Of a stretch of 64,000 bases of DNA, positions 60,788 to 64,000 are shown in pieces. The stretch lies in NCBI RefSeq assembly GCF_030295745.1, contig NZ_AP027291.1, forward strand, positions 4,960,001-5,024,000, given 5' to 3'. The position numbers were made by a program, and so were the translations under genes. The notes beneath the pieces were generated by a model, which ran no database searches, had not been told where the DNA came from, and saw only the letters and a list, made by a program, of their open reading frames with translations. Source of the stretch: Mycolicibacterium sp. TUM20985. Its GTDB lineage: Bacteria > Actinomycetota > Actinomycetes > Mycobacteriales > Mycobacteriaceae. Position 1 is the first letter of the stretch. The number at the start of each line of letters is the position of its first letter.

Positions 60788-61837
60788 ATGACCAACACAC
60801 TGCTCGTATTCGACGAGACGGTTAGCCGCTCCGGCGTCGAGGGGTGGATAGAGCACCTGGAATCCGACGGCACGCCACCCGAGATGTACCGGCTCGGCCA
60901 GACTCTCGTCCTTTCAATATCCGATGTGGACCTCATCCACACCGCAGCACCGCACCTTCCCGCGCCGACCCACCAAGTGTCCCGGCACAAAGACGCCCCG
61001 TTGGGGCGCAGGGAACTTCGCCCCAACGGGACCGAGGTCTCCTTCGGTCCGATGACGATCGGCGACGGCTCCGTCGCGGTGATCGCCGGACCCTGCGCGG
61101 TCGAATCGTCGGAACAAACGCTGGCGACCGCGGCAGTCGTCGCCGAACACGGCGCCGTCGGCCTTCGGGGCGGCGTCTTCAAGCCGCGAACCTCGCCGCA
61201 CGCCTTCCAAGGCCTGCAGTGGGACGGGCTTGATCTGCTCGCCGAGGCCAGGGAGCGGACCGGCCTACCCGTCGTCACCGAGGTGATCGATCCCGAGCAC
61301 GTCAAACGGCTCGCAGCGGTGGTCGACGGGCTGCAAATCGGGGCCAGGAACATGCAGAACTTCGCGCTGCTGACCGCAGTCGGCCAGAGCGGCCTTCCCG
61401 TCGTACTCAAGCGCGGCTTCGGCTGCACCATCGATGAGACCCTCGCCGCAGCCGAGTACCTGCTACTTGAAGGCAACGACCAGGTTGTGCTGTGCGAGAG
61501 AGGAATTCGTACCTTCGAACCGTCGTCGCGCTTCACCCTGGACCTCACCGCGGTCGCGCTGTGGAAGCAGCGCACCCACCTGCCCGTGATTGTCGATCCG
61601 AGCCATTCCGGTGGTCACCCAGACCTGGTGGCACCGCTGTCGCTGGCCGCGATCGCGGCCGGCGCGGACGCGCTCTTGATCGATGTGCACGTGGCGCCGG
61701 AGCAGGCGTTGTGCGACGGCGCCCAGGCCTTGCGGCCGGAACAGTTCGCCGACGTGATGCGCCGCCTCGCTCCAATGGTGGCCGGCCTCGGCCGGCACAT
61801 GAGCGGCGCATCGATCGGGGTGCCACGTGTTCACTGA
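60788..61837 (+). CDS. DAHP synthase, AroF type I-beta
   Basis: 349-residue 3-deoxy-7-phosphoheptulonate synthase with an N-terminal ferredoxin-like regulatory extension (1 to about 80). Barrel motifs are IAGPCAVESSEQT, LRGGVFKPRTSPHAFQG, EVIDPEHV, VLKRGFGCTIDE, LLEGNDQVVLCERGIRTF and IVDPSHSGG (metal and PEP/E4P sites). It starts the shikimate pathway from PEP and E4P. A dedicated copy in a PAPA cluster provides chorismate independently of the housekeeping enzyme. It is the first gene of operon 2. Its end overlaps the next GTG by 11 bases. Confidence 0.9.
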   Translation: MTNTLLVFDETVSRSGVEGWIEHLESDGTPPEMYRLGQTLVLSISDVDLIHTAAPHLPAPTHQVSRHKDAPLGRRELRPNGTEVSFGPMTIGDGSVAVIAGPCAVESSEQTLATAAVVAEHGAVGLRGGVFKPRTSPHAFQGLQWDGLDLLAEARERTGLPVVTEVIDPEHVKRLAAVVDGLQIGARNMQNFALLTAVGQSGLPVVLKRGFGCTIDETLAAAEYLLLEGNDQVVLCERGIRTFEPSSRFTLDLTAVALWKQRTHLPVIVDPSHSGGHPDLVAPLSLAAIAAGADALLIDVHVAPEQALCDGAQALRPEQFADVMRRLAPMVAGLGRHMSGASIGVPRVH

Positions 61838-63803
61838 GCAGCTGCATACGGCGATCATCGGGCTTGGCCCGCGCGGCTTGTCCGTCGCGGAACGCCTGTG
61901 CGCCAACGCCGAGTCGCTTCTGGCACCCGGGCAGGAACTCGTCATCCACCTGATTGACCCGCACGTGTTCGACGGCGGCCAGGTATGGCGAAGCACCCAG
62001 GACCGGGTGCTGTTGATGAACACGGTTGCCTGCCAGGTGACCATATTCGTCGACGACACCGTCGACTGCGACGGACCCGTCGTACAAGGGCCGAGCCTGT
62101 ATGAGTGGGCCCGGTCGATCGCCTTGGTGGGCAGCCCGGTCGTGCCGGAAGCTGTTCGGGCCGAGGCCGCCACGCTCGGGCCGGATGACTATCCGTCCCG
62201 GCCGTTCTACGGGAGCTATCTGCAGTGGGCGCGCGACCGCATCATCTGGACGGCGCCTCCCGCTGTCAGCTGCGTGTCGCACCCGGCGACCGCACTCGAC
62301 ATTCGTGACACCCCGGATGGCTTGCAGGAAGTCGTGTTGAGCACTGGTGAGACGATCGGGGCTCTGCAGTCCGTGGTGCTCGCACTCGGTCACATGCCGC
62401 ACCACCTCGGCGAGACCGAAAGGGCTCTGAGTGAGTTCGCGGACCGCCACCACCTGCGATACGTCGCGCCCAGCAACCCGGCCGACGTGCCACTGGGCGC
62501 CATACCCGCGGGCGAGTCAATCATCCTGCGGGGCATGGGCCTCAACTTCTTCGACTACATGGCGCTGTTCACCATCGGTCGTGGCGGCACTTTCGTGCGC
62601 AAGGACGAAAACAGCCCGGCCACCCTTCGCTACGTTCCGTCAGGCCGGGAACCCCACCTCGTTGTCGGATCTCGGCGCGGCGTGCCCTACCACGCCCGCG
62701 GCAAGAACCAGAAGGGCTCGTTCGGCCGTCACACGCCCCGGTACCTGACCGCCCAGGTGATCGAGCAGCTGCGGGCCCGCGCCGACGCCGGCACACCCGC
62801 GGACTTCCGCCGTGACATCTGGCCGCTGATCGACCAGGAAGTCCGCACGGTGTACTACGCCACCCTGGTAGCGGAGCACCGATGCACTTGCGATGCAAAG
62901 GAATTCACCGCGTTGTTCGCGGCAGCGGAGCAGGCGGTGGTGCCGATCTTCGGCGACCCGCTGGCCATCGAGGAGAGCGAAGCTCAACGCACCGTACTCG
63001 CCAAGTTCGACGTCGACCCCGGAAGTGGTTGGGACTGGCGGAAGATCGCGTCACCGTTCACCGACGACGACGTGTCATCGACCGCGGAGTTCCGTGGCTG
63101 GCTACGGTCGTATCTGGACGATGAAGTCCGAGAAGCCGAAAAGGGCAACGTGACCGGGCCACGCAAGGCCGCCATGGATGTCCTGCGCGACCTGCGCAAC
63201 GAGATCCGGTTGTTGGTGGACCATGGTGGCCTGTCCGGCGACTCCTACCGAGACGAGCTGCAGCGTTGGTACATGCCGTTGAACGCCTTCTTGTCGATCG
63301 GCCCACCGGCTGAACGCATCGAGCAGTTCTGCGCCCTAATGGATGCCGGCGTGCTCGAGGTGCTCGGCCCGGACCTGCGCGTCGACTGCTCGGGCGGACA
63401 GTTCGTCGCGCACTCCGGAGCCTGCCCGGACCTCACGGTGCGGGCCGCAACGCTGATCGAGGCGCGCCTGCCGGAGACCGACCTGCATCGGACGGCCGAT
63501 CCCCTGCTGCGAACGCTGCGCGACCGGGGTGAGTGCCGGCCGCACCGCATCCCGATCCGCGGCGGTGGTCACTGGGTGGCCGGTGGCGTCGCCGTCACCC
63601 GCCGTCCCTATCGGCTGCTCGACGCGCACGATCGCGCGCACCCCCGGCGGTTCGCGTTCGGCGTGCCCACCGAGTCGGTGCACTGGGTGACAGCGGCGGG
63701 CATCCGTCCCGGCGTCAACTCCGTGATTCTCGGCGACGCGGACGCGATCGCCCGGTCCAGCCTGCGCATGGCAACCGACCGCCTGACAGAGAGATCGGCA
63801 TGA
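61827..63803 (+). CDS. FAD/NAD(P)-binding oxygenase-like protein (CreE-like candidate)
   Basis: 658 residues. N-terminal dinucleotide motif IIGLGPRGLSVAERL (PF13454-like), RSTQDRVLLMNTVACQVTIF, SLYEWARS and a C-terminal GDADAIARSSLR. Proteins of this type next to a fumarase-superfamily lyase include CreE, which oxidises aspartate to nitrosuccinate in cremeomycin biosynthesis. The identity as CreE is from recollection of family and gene order, not from a search. GTG 61827 overlaps the DAHP synthase end. If correct, it supplies the first step of nitrous-acid formation. Confidence 0.72.
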   Translation: MFTEQLHTAIIGLGPRGLSVAERLCANAESLLAPGQELVIHLIDPHVFDGGQVWRSTQDRVLLMNTVACQVTIFVDDTVDCDGPVVQGPSLYEWARSIALVGSPVVPEAVRAEAATLGPDDYPSRPFYGSYLQWARDRIIWTAPPAVSCVSHPATALDIRDTPDGLQEVVLSTGETIGALQSVVLALGHMPHHLGETERALSEFADRHHLRYVAPSNPADVPLGAIPAGESIILRGMGLNFFDYMALFTIGRGGTFVRKDENSPATLRYVPSGREPHLVVGSRRGVPYHARGKNQKGSFGRHTPRYLTAQVIEQLRARADAGTPADFRRDIWPLIDQEVRTVYYATLVAEHRCTCDAKEFTALFAAAEQAVVPIFGDPLAIEESEAQRTVLAKFDVDPGSGWDWRKIASPFTDDDVSSTAEFRGWLRSYLDDEVREAEKGNVTGPRKAAMDVLRDLRNEIRLLVDHGGLSGDSYRDELQRWYMPLNAFLSIGPPAERIEQFCALMDAGVLEVLGPDLRVDCSGGQFVAHSGACPDLTVRAATLIEARLPETDLHRTADPLLRTLRDRGECRPHRIPIRGGGHWVAGGVAVTRRPYRLLDAHDRAHPRRFAFGVPTESVHWVTAAGIRPGVNSVILGDADAIARSSLRMATDRLTERSA

Positions 63804-64000
63804 CGACGGACTACGGAATTCTGGCGCCCGCATGGGCGGCGACGGGAGCGGCTGACTTGGTCGACGACCACGCGGTGCTGAGCGCCATGCTCGCCACCGA
63901 AGTCGCTCTGGCCGAGGCGCAGGCCGAATTGGGCGTGATTCCCGTGGGCGCGGCGGTGGCCATCAGGACCGCCGCCGTGCCTGCACACATCGACCTCGCG
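63800..64000 (+). CDS. Fumarase/aspartase-superfamily lyase, partial (CreD-like candidate)
   Basis: The visible 67 codons (MTTDYGILAPAWAATGAADL, then LSAMLATEVALAEAQAELGV) are the N-terminus of a 3-carboxy-muconate cycloisomerase/ASL-type lyase; the gene runs off the window. The ATG overlaps the stop of the FAD protein by four bases. CreD, the nitrosuccinate lyase that releases nitrite and fumarate, belongs to this superfamily and pairs with CreE. The catalytic SS loop is beyond the end, so the role is unproven. Confidence 0.65.
   Translation, partial: MTTDYGILAPAWAATGAADLVDDHAVLSAMLATEVALAEAQAELGVIPVGAAVAIRTAAVPAHIDLA

Noticed and set aside
1..64000. Search for CRISPR arrays, tRNA or rRNA genes, IS elements and integrases
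   Set aside because: None seen: no regularly spaced repeats, no tRNA cloverleaf with CCA-type ends noticed, and no transposase motifs in any plausible frame. A tRNAscan or ISfinder run would be decisive.

Overview
The window is high-GC actinobacterial DNA. It most likely comes from a rapidly growing, environmental mycobacterium (Mycolicibacterium-like). The support is a secreted cutinase-like protein, a deazaflavin-dependent (Ddn-type) reductase, an MmpL remnant, a DUF6307 peptide, two membrane-anchored Ser/Thr kinases, and many GTGA/ATGA start-stop overlaps. The genus is inferred from gene content; no rRNA or tRNA gene was seen.

Region 1 (1-28.5 kb) is ordinary chromosomal metabolism with a few oddities. 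It holds an MFS exporter, a self-sufficient CYP102-type P450-reductase, a ketosynthase-fold protein that has lost its active-site Cys, oxidoreductases, and a pnuC-nadR-nrtR NAD-salvage operon with a perfect 10-3-10 operator. It continues with a cutinase, a PASTA-less receptor kinase, a probable pseudo-kinase of the streptomycin/hydroxyurea phosphotransferase family, a TetR-P450 pair divergent from a hydrolase, a second receptor kinase whose outside domain is an ABC-type amino-acid-binding protein, and a three-gene glycosyltransferase/transglutaminase operon.

Region 2 (28.6-42.3 kb) mixes intact genes (a secreted metallopeptidase-like protein, a methyltransferase, epoxide hydrolase, haloalkane-dehalogenase-like hydrolase, a D-aminoacylase operon with a divergent TetR and twin operators) with decaying ones. 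The decaying genes are a GAF-ANTAR regulator with two frameshifts, an MmpL pseudogene, a CsoR/CstR-like pseudogene, rhodanese and TauE remnants next to an intact persulfide dioxygenase-rhodanese, and an SDR fragment.

Region 3 (42.4-49.4 kb) is a copper/metal island: csoR, a CopZ-like chaperone, a copper P-type ATPase, an OmpR-type two-component system, a Met-rich DUF305 lipoprotein, a DUF302 protein and the tail of a second P-type ATPase. An 11-bp-spaced direct-repeat motif occurs upstream of the response regulator and again between the DUF305 and DUF302 genes.

Region 4 (49.7-64.0 kb, cut by the window end) is the most interesting part: a compact biosynthetic cluster without NRPS or PKS modules. 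It carries a DAHP synthase, an aminodeoxychorismate synthase (PabA-PabB fusion), a chorismate-mutase-like protein and a prephenate-dehydrogenase-like protein, which together are the p-aminophenylalanine (PAPA) route. Around these are two adenylate-forming enzymes, an alpha-oxoamine synthase, an ATP-grasp ligase, an MFS transporter fused to an FHA domain, a large FAD/NAD(P)-binding protein and the start of a fumarase-superfamily lyase. The last two resemble, by family and order, the CreE/CreD pair that makes nitrous acid, so diazotisation of an aryl amine is a testable idea. Its two transcription units begin with nearly the same 95-bp promoter-leader.
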